From contig NZ_BJYX01000004.1 of NCBI RefSeq assembly GCF_007991735.1, positions 62,001 through 126,000 on the forward strand: DNA of 64,000 nt. Reading direction: 5' to 3'. Every line of letters starts with the position of its first letter. The first letter of the stretch is position 1. The position numbers and the translations under genes were made by a program. Shown piece after piece: positions 44,454 through 53,405 of the stretch. A model generated the notes under the pieces. It was given only the letters and a program-made list of their open reading frames with translations, ran no database searches and was not told where the DNA came from. Source of the DNA: Terrabacter aerolatus (GTDB lineage Bacteria; Actinomycetota; Actinomycetes; Actinomycetales; Dermatophilaceae).

Positions 44454-46213
44454 GCACCATCAACGAGACTCGACCTGCCGACGCGCTCCGCGCCGGCGAC
44501 CGCCAGGCCGACGAGCGAGCCTCGTCGACCAAGCCGCTCGGCGGTATCGCCGGGTGGATGGACGACCGTCTCGGTGGCGCCAAGGGCGTCTCCTTCCTCG
44601 CGAAGAAGGTCTTCCCGGACCACTGGTCGTTCATGCTCGGCGAGATCGCCATGTACTCGATGATCGTCTGCCTGCTGACCGGCGCGTTCCTCACCTTCTG
44701 GTTCGTCCCGAGCGCCACCCAGGTCGTCTACGACGGCTCCTACGTGCCGCTCCAGGGCGTCACGATGTCGGACGCCTACCGGTCGACGCTGGCGATCTCC
44801 TTCGACATCCGCGGCGGGCTGCTCATCCGGCAGATCCACCACTGGGCCGCGCTGATCTTCGTCGTCTCGGTCTTCGTGCACATGGCCCGCGTCTTCTTCA
44901 CCGGTGCGTTCCGCAAGCCGCGTGAGATCAACTGGGTCTTCGGCACCATCCTGTCGCTGCTGGCCTGCGTCGAGGGCTTCGCCGGCTACTCGCTGCCCGA
45001 CGACCTGCTCTCCGGCACCGGCATCCGCGCCATGAACGGCTTCATGCAGTCCGCGCCGATCATCGGCTCGTACATGTCGTACTTCATCTTCGGCGGGGCG
45101 TTCCCGGGCGAGGCGATCATCCCGCGCCTCTACTCGGCGCACGTGCTGCTCATCCCGGCCATCCTCGTCGGCCTCTTCACGGCGCACATCCTGCTCGTGT
45201 TCCTGCACAAGCACACCCAGTTCCCCGGCCCGGGCCGCACGAACAAGAACGTCGTGGGCTACCCGCTCCTGCCGGTCTACATCGCCAAGGCCGGTGGCTT
45301 CTTCTTCATCGTGTTCGGCGTCATCGCGCTCATCTCGGCCGTCGTGACGATCAACCCGATCTGGGCCTACGGTCCCTACGACCCGTCCCCCATCACGGCC
45401 GGCTCGCAGCCCGACTGGTACATGGGCTTCGCCGACGGTGCACTGCGACTGCTGCCCGGCTTCCTCGAGTTCGTCTCGTGGGGCAACTTCACGTGGAGCA
45501 TGAACATCTTCCCGGGCTCGCTCGTGCTGCTCCCCGTGATGTGGACGATCATCGGCGCCTACCCGTTCGTCGAGTCCTGGGTGACCGGCGACAAGCGCGA
45601 GCACCACCTGCTCGACCGCCCGCGCAACGCGCCGACCCGCACCGCGATCGGCATCGCCGGCATCTCGATGTACGTCGTGCTCTTCCTCGCCGCCGGCAAC
45701 GACCTCATGGCGATCAAGCTGCACCTGTCGATCAACGACATCACGCAGACGCTGCGGGTGCTCTTCTTCGTCGCTCCCCCGGTCGCCTTCTGGATCACCA
45801 AGCGCATCTGCCTCAGCCTGCAGCGCGCCGACCGCCAGAAGGTCCTGCACGGACGCGAGACGGGCACCATCTGGCGCTACGCCGACGGCCGCTTCGAAGA
45901 GGTGCACGCACCCCTGACGCCGGAGGAGCGCTGGGTCCTCGTCCAGCACGAGTCCCGCGAGCCCCTCCAGCTCACGTCCGCCAAGGACGCCAACGGCGTG
46001 GACAGCCCGATCGCCCGCAAGGAGCAGCTGCGCGCGAAGTTCTCGAACTTCTACTTCCGTGACCGCGTGGCGCCCCCGACGCCGTCCGAGCTCGAGGCCG
46101 CCCACCACGAGCACGACCACGGCAGCGCCCCTGACGGTGCGCACGAGGCCATCGAGGCAGCCGGCGCGGGCCGGGAGCGCGAGACGATCAAGGCGGACAA
46201 GCAGCTCGACTGA
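44450..46213 (+). CDS. qcrB: cytochrome bc1 complex cytochrome b subunit
   Basis: A 587-residue cytochrome b. The heme-binding helix region RQIHHWAALIFVVSVFVHMARVF and the second pair HVLLIPAILVGLFTAHILLVFLHKHTQF are present, as is the quinol-site PDWYMGF. The C-terminal 120 residues are a hydrophilic extension typical of actinobacterial QcrB. Menaquinol is the likely electron donor. Followed by a strong hairpin terminator. Confidence 0.96.
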   Translation: MSTINETRPADALRAGDRQADERASSTKPLGGIAGWMDDRLGGAKGVSFLAKKVFPDHWSFMLGEIAMYSMIVCLLTGAFLTFWFVPSATQVVYDGSYVPLQGVTMSDAYRSTLAISFDIRGGLLIRQIHHWAALIFVVSVFVHMARVFFTGAFRKPREINWVFGTILSLLACVEGFAGYSLPDDLLSGTGIRAMNGFMQSAPIIGSYMSYFIFGGAFPGEAIIPRLYSAHVLLIPAILVGLFTAHILLVFLHKHTQFPGPGRTNKNVVGYPLLPVYIAKAGGFFFIVFGVIALISAVVTINPIWAYGPYDPSPITAGSQPDWYMGFADGALRLLPGFLEFVSWGNFTWSMNIFPGSLVLLPVMWTIIGAYPFVESWVTGDKREHHLLDRPRNAPTRTAIGIAGISMYVVLFLAAGNDLMAIKLHLSINDITQTLRVLFFVAPPVAFWITKRICLSLQRADRQKVLHGRETGTIWRYADGRFEEVHAPLTPEERWVLVQHESREPLQLTSAKDANGVDSPIARKEQLRAKFSNFYFRDRVAPPTPSELEAAHHEHDHGSAPDGAHEAIEAAGAGRERETIKADKQLD

Positions 46214-46238
46214 CGAGCAGCGGACACTCGCAGCACCA

Positions 46239-46276
46239 CCGAGAGGGACCTCCTTTGAGCAGGGGGTCCCTCTCGG
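46239..46276 (+). terminator. terminator of the ctaE-qcrCAB operon
   Basis: ccgagagggacc / ggtccctctcgg, a 12-bp perfect stem with a 14-base loop, 26 bases past the qcrB stop. A short T run lies in the loop, not after the stem. Confidence 0.75.
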
Positions 46277-46318
46277 CATGCGGGGCTCACGGTCGGTCGC
46301 CGAGCTCATGACAGACTC

Positions 46319-46678
46319 GTGACCATGCACCACCTGTCCGAGGCCGAGTTCGAGGAGGCGGTCGGCGACGCCCTCGACTCGATCCCACCGGAGCTCGCCC
46401 AGGCCATGGACAACGTCGTCGTCCTCGTGGAGACGGAGCCTCCGGCCGACGACCCCGACCTGCTCGGTGTCTACGACGGGACTCCCCTGACCGAGCGGGA
46501 CGGCTGGTGGGGCGCCGGGGCCCTGCCCGACCGCATCACGATCTTCCAGGGCCCCTTGGAGCGGCTGTGCGCCACCGCAGAGGAGCTGCGCGAGGAGATC
46601 GCCATCACGGTCGTGCACGAGATAGCCCACCACTTCGGCATCGACGACGCCCACCTGCACGAGCTCGGCTGGGGTTGA
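46319..46678 (+). CDS. small metallopeptidase-family (minimal zincin) protein
   Basis: A 119-residue protein with HEIAHHFGIDDAHLHELGW at the C-terminus: an HExxHxxGxxD motif plus a following His, the signature of the small actinobacterial zinc metallopeptidase family. An acidic N-terminal helix (EAEFEEAVGDALDSIPPEL) precedes VLVETEPP and a strand-rich middle. GTG at 46319 or ATG at 46325. In other actinobacteria this family is common and uncharacterised. Cytosolic, no signal. Confidence 0.82.
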   Translation: MTMHHLSEAEFEEAVGDALDSIPPELAQAMDNVVVLVETEPPADDPDLLGVYDGTPLTERDGWWGAGALPDRITIFQGPLERLCATAEELREEIAITVVHEIAHHFGIDDAHLHELGWG

Positions 46679-46851
46679 GGTCCGGCGCTCTCGCGCGCTC
46701 GTCCGTCGCGACACCCGGCTCGACCCCACCCGTTCCGGCGTCTCGCATCCGGGACGGTTTGTCGGGTGCGGGCGGAGCGCCCCTTTACGTCGATCCGCAC
46801 CGGAGCTACGGTCGAGATACCGTTCAACCGATCGGATGGAGGTGCGCCCCG

Positions 46852-46896
46852 ATGTTCTCTCCCACACGATCGCACTGCGAGCCGCACGGGCCGTGA
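46852..46896 (+). CDS. possible 14-residue peptide with RBS and downstream hairpin
   Basis: ATG TTC TCT CCC ... CCG TGA codes MFSPTRSHCEPHGP. GGAGG lies 9 bases upstream, at ideal distance, and a 14-bp perfect hairpin follows 15 bases after the stop. The pattern (RBS, tiny ORF, hairpin, then the epimerase gene) resembles a leader peptide or an independent micro-transcript. The peptide has one Cys and two His but no amino-acid run that would indicate classical attenuation. Tentative. Confidence 0.4.
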   Translation: MFSPTRSHCEPHGP

Positions 46897-46911
46897 AGGC
46901 CCATGACGGAT

Positions 46912-46943
46912 CGAAGGGGAAGGCCGGATGGCCTTCCCCTTCG
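46912..46943 (+). terminator. perfect 14-bp hairpin
   Basis: cgaaggggaaggcc-ggat-ggccttccccttcg, 14-bp perfect stem with a 4-base loop, between the 14-codon ORF and the epimerase start. Either terminates a short transcript or serves as an attenuator for the epimerase gene. Confidence 0.65.
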
Positions 46944-46983
46944 CGCTGTCCGGCGCCGGAGGTGGCGCGACTAGGGTGCTGGA

Positions 46984-47841
46984 GTGACCACCACCAACGC
47001 ACCCATCGTCGTGACCGGAGCGGCCGGTAAGGCCGGCAGGGCCGCCGTGGCCCACCTGCTCGAGCACGGCTACGACGTCCTCGCCACCGACCTCACGCAG
47101 GCCCCCGAGGGCCTCGACACGGCATACCTCAGGGCCGACCTCACCGACCACGGGCAGGTCGTCGACGTCCTGACCGGGGCCGACGCGGTCGTGCACCTGG
47201 CCAACATCCCCGCCCCCGGTCTGCGCCCCGCGGCCCGCACGCTCACCGAGAACACGACGATGAACGCGCACGTCTTCCTCGCGGCCCAGACGCTCGGGCT
47301 CCGGAAGGTCGTGTGGGCCTCGAGCGAGACGACGCTCGGGCTCGCCTTCGGTCCCGACGCTCCCCCGCGCTACGCACCCGTCGACGAGGACCACTACCCC
47401 CACCCCGAGTCGACGTACGCCCTGTCCAAGGTGCTCTCCGAGACGATGGCCGAGCACATCAGCACCTGGAGCGGCATCCCCTTCGTGGGGCTGCGCTTCT
47501 CCAACATCTTCACGGACGAGGACTACCGCCGGGTGGCGAGCTTCCAGGACGACGCCACGGCCCGCATGTGGAACCTCTGGGGCTACATCGACGTGCGTGA
47601 CGCGGCGGCCTCGTGCCGCAACGCCCTGGAGGCCGACACGACGGGCTCGCTCAACCTCATCATCGCCAACGACGACACGATCATGGAGCGCCCGAGCGCC
47701 GACCTGCTCTCGGAGGTCTTCCCGGACGTCGAGGTGCGCGGGGACGTCACCGGGCACCAGACGCTGCTGTCCAACGCCCGGGCGCGCCGGCTCATCGGCT
47801 TCGAGCCGCAGCACGGGTGGCGGCAGGGACGGCCCGCCTGA
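46984..47841 (+). CDS. NAD-dependent epimerase/dehydratase family protein
   Basis: A 285-residue extended SDR. The nucleotide-binding motif is VVTGAAGKAGRAAVAHL (about 9-25), with ADLTDHGQVVDVL, AVVHLANIPAPG, and the catalytic YALSK (Tyr-xxx-Lys, about 140-144). The LDLANIPA and WASSETTLG features are those of a subgroup acting on nucleotide sugars or small hydroxy compounds; substrate unknown. GTG start just after GGAG-like sequence. A strong hairpin follows. Confidence 0.87.
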   Translation: MTTTNAPIVVTGAAGKAGRAAVAHLLEHGYDVLATDLTQAPEGLDTAYLRADLTDHGQVVDVLTGADAVVHLANIPAPGLRPAARTLTENTTMNAHVFLAAQTLGLRKVVWASSETTLGLAFGPDAPPRYAPVDEDHYPHPESTYALSKVLSETMAEHISTWSGIPFVGLRFSNIFTDEDYRRVASFQDDATARMWNLWGYIDVRDAAASCRNALEADTTGSLNLIIANDDTIMERPSADLLSEVFPDVEVRGDVTGHQTLLSNARARRLIGFEPQHGWRQGRPA

Positions 47842-47881
47842 GCCGGACCTGCAGGTGCGGGCGCGCCACGCCTGAGCACGA

Positions 47882-47914
47882 CAGAGGGCCCCGGTCGACG
47901 ACCGGGGCCCTCTG
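47882..47914. terminator. bidirectional terminator, epimerase / ctaF
   Basis: cagagggccccggt-cgacg-accggggccctctg, a 14-bp perfect stem between convergent genes. Confidence 0.85.
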
Positions 47915-47935
47915 CTCGTCCGAGCGGACGGTGGG

Positions 47936-48337
47936 TCAGATGGAGTACTCGCCCGAGAAGGACTCGAAGACCCAGAGGCACACGGCCACGATGGCGAAGA
48001 CGGCTCCGATGATGAAGAGCCACCAGCCGATCGCGAGACCGGCGAACATGACGGCCGCGGAACCCGCGAGCCACAGGGGCGTCCAGGAGCTGGCGACGAA
48101 GTAGCCGTAGTTGCCCTCGGCGTCCTCGATCTCACCGGCCGCGTTGTCCTCGGGACGCAGCGGGAGCTTCTTGCCGGTCATGTAGAGGTAGAACCCGCTG
48201 AGCGCGAACAGCAGGGCCGTCAGGATCAGCGCGGTGACGCCGATCGGCTCCTCCCACTTGGACCAGAAGCCGTAGATGAGCACCACGGGGATGAAGAATA
48301 CGAACAGGTAGAGGAAGAGCTTGGTCTCGACGCGCAT
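47936..48337 (-). CDS. ctaF: cytochrome c oxidase subunit IV (actinobacterial CtaF)
   Basis: A 133-residue four-TM protein (about 7-24, 33-55, 86-105, 108-125) with the family start MRVETKLFLYLFVFFIPVVLIYGFWSKWE. Equivalent of Rv2199c, a subunit specific to actinobacterial aa3 oxidases. It starts 5 bases after the ctaD stop; with ctaC and ctaD it forms one leftward operon. Confidence 0.93.
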   Translation of the reverse strand: MRVETKLFLYLFVFFIPVVLIYGFWSKWEEPIGVTALILTALLFALSGFYLYMTGKKLPLRPEDNAAGEIEDAEGNYGYFVASSWTPLWLAGSAAVMFAGLAIGWWLFIIGAVFAIVAVCLWVFESFSGEYSI

Positions 48338-48342
48338 CGGGA

Positions 48343-50109
48343 TCAGTCCTCACGCTTCTCGGTGGTGGTGGTGGACCGCTCGGACCCGGCGACGTCGGCC
48401 GGACCCATGACCTGCACGAGGGTGCCCTGGTCGGCGACGGGTGCGACCCCGGCAGCCGCTTCCGGGTGGTGCAGGTCGAAGGCGGGGCGCTCTGAGCGGA
48501 TACGGGGCAGCGACGTGAAGTTGTGCCGCGGCGGCGGGCAGGAGGTCGCCCACTCGAGCGAGGCGCCGTAGCCCCACGGGTCGTCGGACTCCACGAGCGG
48601 AGCCTTGCGCCACGTCTTCCAGACGTTGTAGACGAACGGGATCATCGAGGCGCCCAGCAGGAACGAGCCGAGGCTCGAGACGATGTTGGCCGCCTGGAAC
48701 CCCTCCTCCGGCAGGTAGTCGGCGTAGCGACGGGCCATGCCCTCGATGCCGAGCCAGTGCTGGATGAGGAAGGTCATGTGGAAGCCGATGAAGAGCATCC
48801 AGAAGTGGATCTTGCCGAGCCGCTCGTCGAGCATGCGTCCCGTCAGCTTGGGCCACCAGAAGTAGTAGCCCGAGAACATCGCGAAGACCACGGTGCCGAA
48901 GACGGTGTAGTGGAAGTGGGCGACGACGAAGTAGCTGTCGGAGAGGTGGAAGTCGAGGGCGGGGCTGGACAGGATGACGCCGGTCAGACCACCGAAGAGG
49001 AAGGTGACGAGGAAGCCCAGGGCCCACAGCATCGGCGTGGCCATGACGACCTTGCCGCCCCACATCGTGCCGATCCAGTTGAAGAACTTCACGCCGGTGG
49101 GCACGGCGATGAGCATCGTCATCACCGCGAAGAAGGGCAGCAGGACCTGACCGGTGACGTACATGTGGTGCGCCCAGACGCTCGCCGACAGCGCCGCGAT
49201 GGCGATGGTGGCGAAGACGAGGGTCTTGTAGCCGAAGATCGGCTTGCGCGAGAAGACCGGCAGGACCTCGCTGATGATGCCGAAGAACGGCAGCGCGATG
49301 ATGTAGACCTCTGGGTGCCCGAAGAACCAGAACAGGTGTTGCCAGAGCATCGCCCCGTTGTTCTCCGGGTCGAAGATGTGCATCCCGAAGCGCCGGTCAC
49401 CGCCGAGGGCGAAGAGCGCGGCCGCGAGGATCGGGAAGACGAGGATCGCCAGGAGCGAGGTGATCAGCACGGTCCACGTGAAGATCGGCATGCGGAACAT
49501 CGTCATGCCGGGAGCGCGGAGGCAGATGATCGTCGTGATGAAGTTGACGGCACCGAGGATCGTGCCGAAACCACCGAGCGCGAGACCGAAGACCCACAGG
49601 TCGCCGCCGACGCCGGGCGAGTAGCTGACGTCGGACAGCGGCGCGTAGGCGAACCAGCCGAAGGCCGCCGCACCCTGCGGGGTCAGGAAGCCGATGGACG
49701 CGATGAGGCCACCGAAGAGGTAGAGCCAGTACGCGAACATGTTGAGGCGCGGGAACGCCACGTCGGGCGCCCCGATCTGCAGCGGCATCACGGCGTTGGC
49801 GAAGCCGGCGAACAGCGGCGTCGCGAAGAGCAGCAGCATGATCGTGCCGTGCATCGTGAAGAGCTGGTTGTACTGCTCCGGGTTGTCGACGATCTGCAGT
49901 CCCGGCGCCATGAGCTCGGCGCGGATCAGCAGGGCCATGACGCCGCCGAAGAGGAAGAAGACGAACGAGGTGATGAAGTAGAGGTTGCCGATGACCTTGT
50001 GGTCGGTCGTCGTCACCCACTTGACGAACGTCTGGCCCTTGGCCAGGCGCGGCCGTGCAGCCGTCATGCCCGGCGCGTGCGCCTCACGGTTGAGCGTTGC
50101 GGATGTCAT
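48343..50109 (-). CDS. ctaD: cytochrome c oxidase subunit I
   Basis: A 588-residue twelve-TM catalytic subunit (heme a, heme a3-CuB). The His-Tyr crosslink motif [17 protein letters not shown] is clear, as are AHHMYVTG (CuB ligands), the heme-ligand segment [14 protein letters not shown], and the K/D-channel region. Start ATG (MTSATLNRE) overlaps the ctaC stop (ATGA). In M. tuberculosis ctaD lies elsewhere, so gathering ctaC-ctaD-ctaF is a difference in this lineage. Confidence 0.96.
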   Translation of the reverse strand: MTSATLNREAHAPGMTAARPRLAKGQTFVKWVTTTDHKVIGNLYFITSFVFFLFGGVMALLIRAELMAPGLQIVDNPEQYNQLFTMHGTIMLLLFATPLFAGFANAVMPLQIGAPDVAFPRLNMFAYWLYLFGGLIASIGFLTPQGAAAFGWFAYAPLSDVSYSPGVGGDLWVFGLALGGFGTILGAVNFITTIICLRAPGMTMFRMPIFTWTVLITSLLAILVFPILAAALFALGGDRRFGMHIFDPENNGAMLWQHLFWFFGHPEVYIIALPFFGIISEVLPVFSRKPIFGYKTLVFATIAIAALSASVWAHHMYVTGQVLLPFFAVMTMLIAVPTGVKFFNWIGTMWGGKVVMATPMLWALGFLVTFLFGGLTGVILSSPALDFHLSDSYFVVAHFHYTVFGTVVFAMFSGYYFWWPKLTGRMLDERLGKIHFWMLFIGFHMTFLIQHWLGIEGMARRYADYLPEEGFQAANIVSSLGSFLLGASMIPFVYNVWKTWRKAPLVESDDPWGYGASLEWATSCPPPRHNFTSLPRIRSERPAFDLHHPEAAAGVAPVADQGTLVQVMGPADVAGSERSTTTTEKRED

Positions 50110-51035
50110 CAGTTGCTCCCGGTGCGAGCTGGTGCGGGGATCTTCTGGGCGTCGCCGGGGACCATGTGCTCGCGGCTGGCGTCGACGGGGATGAGGCCAC
50201 CCTGACCGATGTCCTTGAGGTGGACCATCTCCTGGTCGTACTCGGCCTGCGGGACGACCTTGACCATGAAGAGCATCTGCGAGTGGTAGGCGCCGCAGAG
50301 CTCGGCGCACTTGCCCTGGAAGGTGCCGACCTGGGTCGGGGTGAGCTGGAACTTGTTCGTCTTGCCCGGGAGCATGTCCATCTTCATCATGAACGCCGGC
50401 ACCCAGAAGCTGTGGATGACGTCACGGGAGTTGAGGACGAACTCGACGCGCTTGTTGACGGGCAGGTAGAGCACCGGCATCTGGGCGCGCTTGCCGTAGG
50501 TGCCGTCGAGCTCGGTGTGGACGCCCGTCTCGTGGACGTCGGAGTCGACGTAGTTGAAGTCCCAGCTCCACTGCTTGGCGACGACGCTGACCGTGAGGTC
50601 CTTCTTCGTGCTCGTGTCCACGAGGGCGGCCTCGTCACGCGCGGTGTAGTAGAAGAAGACGGCCACCATGAACACCGGGATGACGGTGTAGAGCAGCTCC
50701 ATCGGCACGTTGTAGCGCAGCTGGACGGGAAGGGTCTCGTCACCCTTGCGCTTGCGGAAGCGGATGGCGGCGTAGAGCATCAGGCCCCACGTGATGGCAC
50801 CCACGGCGAGGACGGCGATCCAGCTGCCGACCCAGAGGTCGGTCACCCGCTGGCCGCTGTCGGACACCACGGGGGGCAGGTATCCGTTGGACACCTGTCC
50901 CTGGCAACCGCTGAGGGCCAGTGCGGCGAGGCCGGCGACCCCGGCGATGCGCAGACCCGTGCGTCGCCGCCCGGTCCCGCCTCCCACCGTCGTCACCACC
51001 GGCGACGCCGCTGGGGTGTCTTCGTGCTCAGGCAC
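50109..51035 (-). CDS. ctaC: cytochrome c oxidase subunit II
   Basis: A 308-residue lipoprotein. Signal with lipobox LALSGCQG, then two TM helices (about 70-92 and 110-135) and a cupredoxin domain with the CuA ligands [12 protein letters not shown] and [11 protein letters not shown]. The GTG at 51035 (VPEHEDTP) follows an AAAGG element by about 7 bases; the open frame reaches 51191 but lacks another signal. Accepts electrons directly from the QcrC hemes in the supercomplex. First gene of the ctaC-ctaD-ctaF operon. Confidence 0.92.
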   Translation of the reverse strand: MPEHEDTPAASPVVTTVGGGTGRRRTGLRIAGVAGLAALALSGCQGQVSNGYLPPVVSDSGQRVTDLWVGSWIAVLAVGAITWGLMLYAAIRFRKRKGDETLPVQLRYNVPMELLYTVIPVFMVAVFFYYTARDEAALVDTSTKKDLTVSVVAKQWSWDFNYVDSDVHETGVHTELDGTYGKRAQMPVLYLPVNKRVEFVLNSRDVIHSFWVPAFMMKMDMLPGKTNKFQLTPTQVGTFQGKCAELCGAYHSQMLFMVKVVPQAEYDQEMVHLKDIGQGGLIPVDASREHMVPGDAQKIPAPARTGSN

Positions 51036-51179
51036 CAGGTGCACCTTTCGTTCCGTACGTGGGCGCGCAGGGCGCGCGTCGAACGTGTTCACGTCAAACC
51101 GTCTGGGCAGCAAGGCCCACGGCGCAACCCTACCGTCCCACTTGTCACGCTGTCCGCAGGGGGCGGCTAACGTTGCGGA

Positions 51180-52451
51180 GTGGTCAGTCACGATCCGGGC
51201 ACGAACGTTGGACCTGCCCCTCAGGTCCCCTCAGGAGGCTCCCGCCCGGCGTCGGGCGACCGGCCGACGGGCCACCGACCGCTCCCCCGAACAGGTGCCC
51301 GGCGCCTGCTCGACGCGGCCGCGGGGCCCCTCCATCCCGTGGCCCGTGACACCCTGCTGGCCGCCGCCGAGGTCGGCTGGGCCGACCCCGCACGCCTCCA
51401 CGCCGAGGGGCGCCAGGCGCGGGCCCTGCTCGACCGCTCGCGAGAGGTGGTGGCGGCCGGCCTCGGCGTCCGCCCGTCCGAGGTGAGCTTCCTGCCCAGC
51501 GGACCCACCGCGCTCGCCCGGGCTGTCGACGGGGTGTCGTATGCCGCCCGTCGACGTGGCGCCCGCACCGTGGCCTCCGCGGTGGAGCACTCCGCGGTGC
51601 TCGTCCCGGGCCGCGCACGGGCGGCCGCGGCCGAGGACCCGGCACTCCTGGCCGAGGTCGGCGTGGACCGGGCCGGCCGGCTCGACCTCGACGCGTGGCG
51701 TGCCGCCCTGGCGGTGCCCGGCAGCGTCGTGGCCGTGCTGCAGAGCGCCAACGGCGAGGTCGGCACCCGACAGCCGCTCGCCACGGCCCGCGACGCAGCG
51801 GCGGCGCACGGGACTCCCCTCGTCGTCGACGCGATGGCGTCGCTGGGACGCGACGACGTGCCGGCCGCCTGGGACGTCCTCGTCGGCGACGCGCGGTCGT
51901 GGGGCGGCCCCCCGCTCGGGATCCTCGTCGTGCGCGAGGGCGTGCGGTGGCAGTGGTCGCAGGCCCGGGCCGACGTCGAGCACGGACGCTCCGACGTCAC
52001 GCCGTGGGTGCCACTAGCGCTCGCAGCCGCCGAGGCGTGGCAGCAGTCGGCGGCCACGCGCGACGACGACGCGCGGACCGCTCACGCGCTCGTCGACGAG
52101 ATCCGGGCAGCGGCCGCGGCGGTCCCGGACACCGAGGTCGTCGGCGACCCGGACGACCGGCTCCCCCACGTCGTGACCTTCTCGAGCCTGTACGTCGACG
52201 GTGAGGCCGTCGTCGGGGCCTTCGACGCCGCCGGCTTCGCGGTCGCGAGCGGTTCGGCCTGCACGTCGAGCACGCTCGAACCGAGCCACGTGCTGGCCGC
52301 GATGGGGGTCCTGACGCACGGCAACGTGCGCGTCACCCTGCCCCTTCCCGCCGTCTCCCCCGCCCTCGCCGACGACGTCGCCGCGTTCACCGCGGCCATC
52401 GGGCCCACGGTCCGGGGCGTCCGCGACCAGCTCGGCGTGGCCGACCTGTGA
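51180..52451 (+). CDS. class V aminotransferase/cysteine-desulfurase-like protein lacking the PLP lysine
   Basis: A 423-residue fold-type I protein. It keeps the His of the cofactor site (VEHSAVLVP), the Asp (LVVDAMASLG) and the catalytic-loop Cys (ASGSACTSSTLEPSHVL) of cysteine desulfurases. The lysine motif, normally SAHK-x-x-GP-x-G, reads DARSWGGPPLG, with Ser where Lys forms the Schiff base. The first 35 residues are a disordered extension. GTG start. Its stop overlaps the tusA gene (GTGA). Sulfur transfer with TusA is suggested by context, but canonical desulfurase chemistry would need another base; the family with this motif may be a known actinobacterial variant. Confidence 0.8.
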   Translation: MVSHDPGTNVGPAPQVPSGGSRPASGDRPTGHRPLPRTGARRLLDAAAGPLHPVARDTLLAAAEVGWADPARLHAEGRQARALLDRSREVVAAGLGVRPSEVSFLPSGPTALARAVDGVSYAARRRGARTVASAVEHSAVLVPGRARAAAAEDPALLAEVGVDRAGRLDLDAWRAALAVPGSVVAVLQSANGEVGTRQPLATARDAAAAHGTPLVVDAMASLGRDDVPAAWDVLVGDARSWGGPPLGILVVREGVRWQWSQARADVEHGRSDVTPWVPLALAAAEAWQQSAATRDDDARTAHALVDEIRAAAAAVPDTEVVGDPDDRLPHVVTFSSLYVDGEAVVGAFDAAGFAVASGSACTSSTLEPSHVLAAMGVLTHGNVRVTLPLPAVSPALADDVAAFTAAIGPTVRGVRDQLGVADL

Positions 52452-52711
52452 GCGGGGCGGACGAGTCGGAGGTCGTCGACGCACGCGGTGAGCGCTGCCC
52501 GCTCCCGGTCATCCGGCTCGCGCGACGCGTGGCCGAGCGGCCGCACCTGCGGTTCGTCACGGTGCTGGCCACCGACCCCGCCGCCGCGCACGACGTGCCG
52601 GCGTGGTGCCGGATGCGCGGCCACCGCTTCGTCGAGGCGCGTGCGGAGGACGGCCACACGGCATACGTCGTCGAGGTGGTCAGGCCCAGCAGGCCGGCAG
52701 CGGGGCCCTGA
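52448..52711 (+). CDS. TusA-like sulfurtransferase
   Basis: An 87-residue protein with the TusA/SirA signature RCPLPVIRLAR (active Cys in CPLP, about 17-20) and the fold pattern VTVLATDPAAAHDVPAWCRMRGHRFVE. TusA proteins carry persulfide sulfur for tRNA thiolation or cofactor synthesis. Start overlaps the upstream PLP-fold gene, and the last 32 bases overlap the convergent aat gene. Together the two genes resemble split forms of fused desulfurase-TusA proteins. Confidence 0.88.
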   Translation: MSGADESEVVDARGERCPLPVIRLARRVAERPHLRFVTVLATDPAAAHDVPAWCRMRGHRFVEARAEDGHTAYVVEVVRPSRPAAGP

Positions 52712-53354
52712 GGACGGTCGGCAGGATCGCGAGGTACTCCTCGCGCGGGACCTCCCGAACGCCGAGGGTCGCGAGGTGCGGCGTCTGCCACTGGACGTCG
52801 ACGAGCCGGCGCGGGTCGCCGTCGGCGACGAGCAGGTCGCGCAGCCCGACGAGCGCGACCTTCGAGGCGTCCCGCACGTGGTGGAACATCGACTCGCCGG
52901 CGAAGAGGCCGCCGATCGCGACGCCGTAGAGGCCGCCGGCGAGCCGGCCGTCCTGCCAGGCCTCGACGGAGTGCGCCCACCCGGCCTCGTGCAGCCCGAC
53001 GTAGGAGTCGACGATCTCGGGGGTGATCCAGCGCCCGTCGCGGTCGGGAGCGGCGCAGGCCTCGACCACCGCGCGGAAGTCGGTGTCGACGCGGACCTCG
53101 AAGTGCGCGGCCGCCTTGCGCAGCGACCGGCTCACCTTGAGCTCACGGGGCCGCAGGATGCCGCGCGGGTCCGGCGACCACCATCCGATCGGCTCGGCCC
53201 CCTGCTCGCCGATGCCCATCGGGAAGACCCCGACGGAGTACGCCTCGAAGAGCGTCGAGAGGTCGAGGTCCGCGCCGATGCCGATGAGGTCCTCGCCCGG
53301 CGTCACGCGCTCGAGGGCGAAGTCCCAGGGGGTGGGCGGCGGCGGCGTGGGCAC
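52680..53354 (-). CDS. aat: leucyl/phenylalanyl-tRNA-protein transferase
   Basis: A 224-residue N-end-rule enzyme attaching Leu or Phe to proteins with N-terminal Arg or Lys, marking them for ClpS/ClpAP. Motifs: YSVGVFPMG, WWSPDPRGILRPRELKVSRSLRK, WITPEIVDSYVGLHEAGWAHSVEAW, LAGGLYGVAIGGLFAGESMFH and LVDVQWQTPHLATLG. GTG start; length normal. The 3' end overlaps the convergent tusA gene. Confidence 0.94.
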   Translation of the reverse strand: MPTPPPPTPWDFALERVTPGEDLIGIGADLDLSTLFEAYSVGVFPMGIGEQGAEPIGWWSPDPRGILRPRELKVSRSLRKAAAHFEVRVDTDFRAVVEACAAPDRDGRWITPEIVDSYVGLHEAGWAHSVEAWQDGRLAGGLYGVAIGGLFAGESMFHHVRDASKVALVGLRDLLVADGDPRRLVDVQWQTPHLATLGVREVPREEYLAILPTVLRAPLPACWA

Positions 53355-53405
53355 GGACGGGACCGGACTCGTGGGATGCCGGTCAGCGACCGGTGCGCGA
53401 CGGCG

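Larger units (their letters stand above)
46679..46983. other. intergenic region with short ORF and hairpin
   Basis: 305 bases without a standard gene. It includes a possible structured element at 46764-46802 (ggtgcgg ... ccgcacc), the 14-codon ORF at 46852-46896 and a 14-bp perfect hairpin at 46912-46943. The region 46680-46760 shows nothing notable. Confidence 0.5.

Noticed and set aside
46764-46943. 6C RNA-like structured RNA
   Set aside because: Hairpins occur here, but the loops with runs of six cytosines that define 6C RNA are not present.
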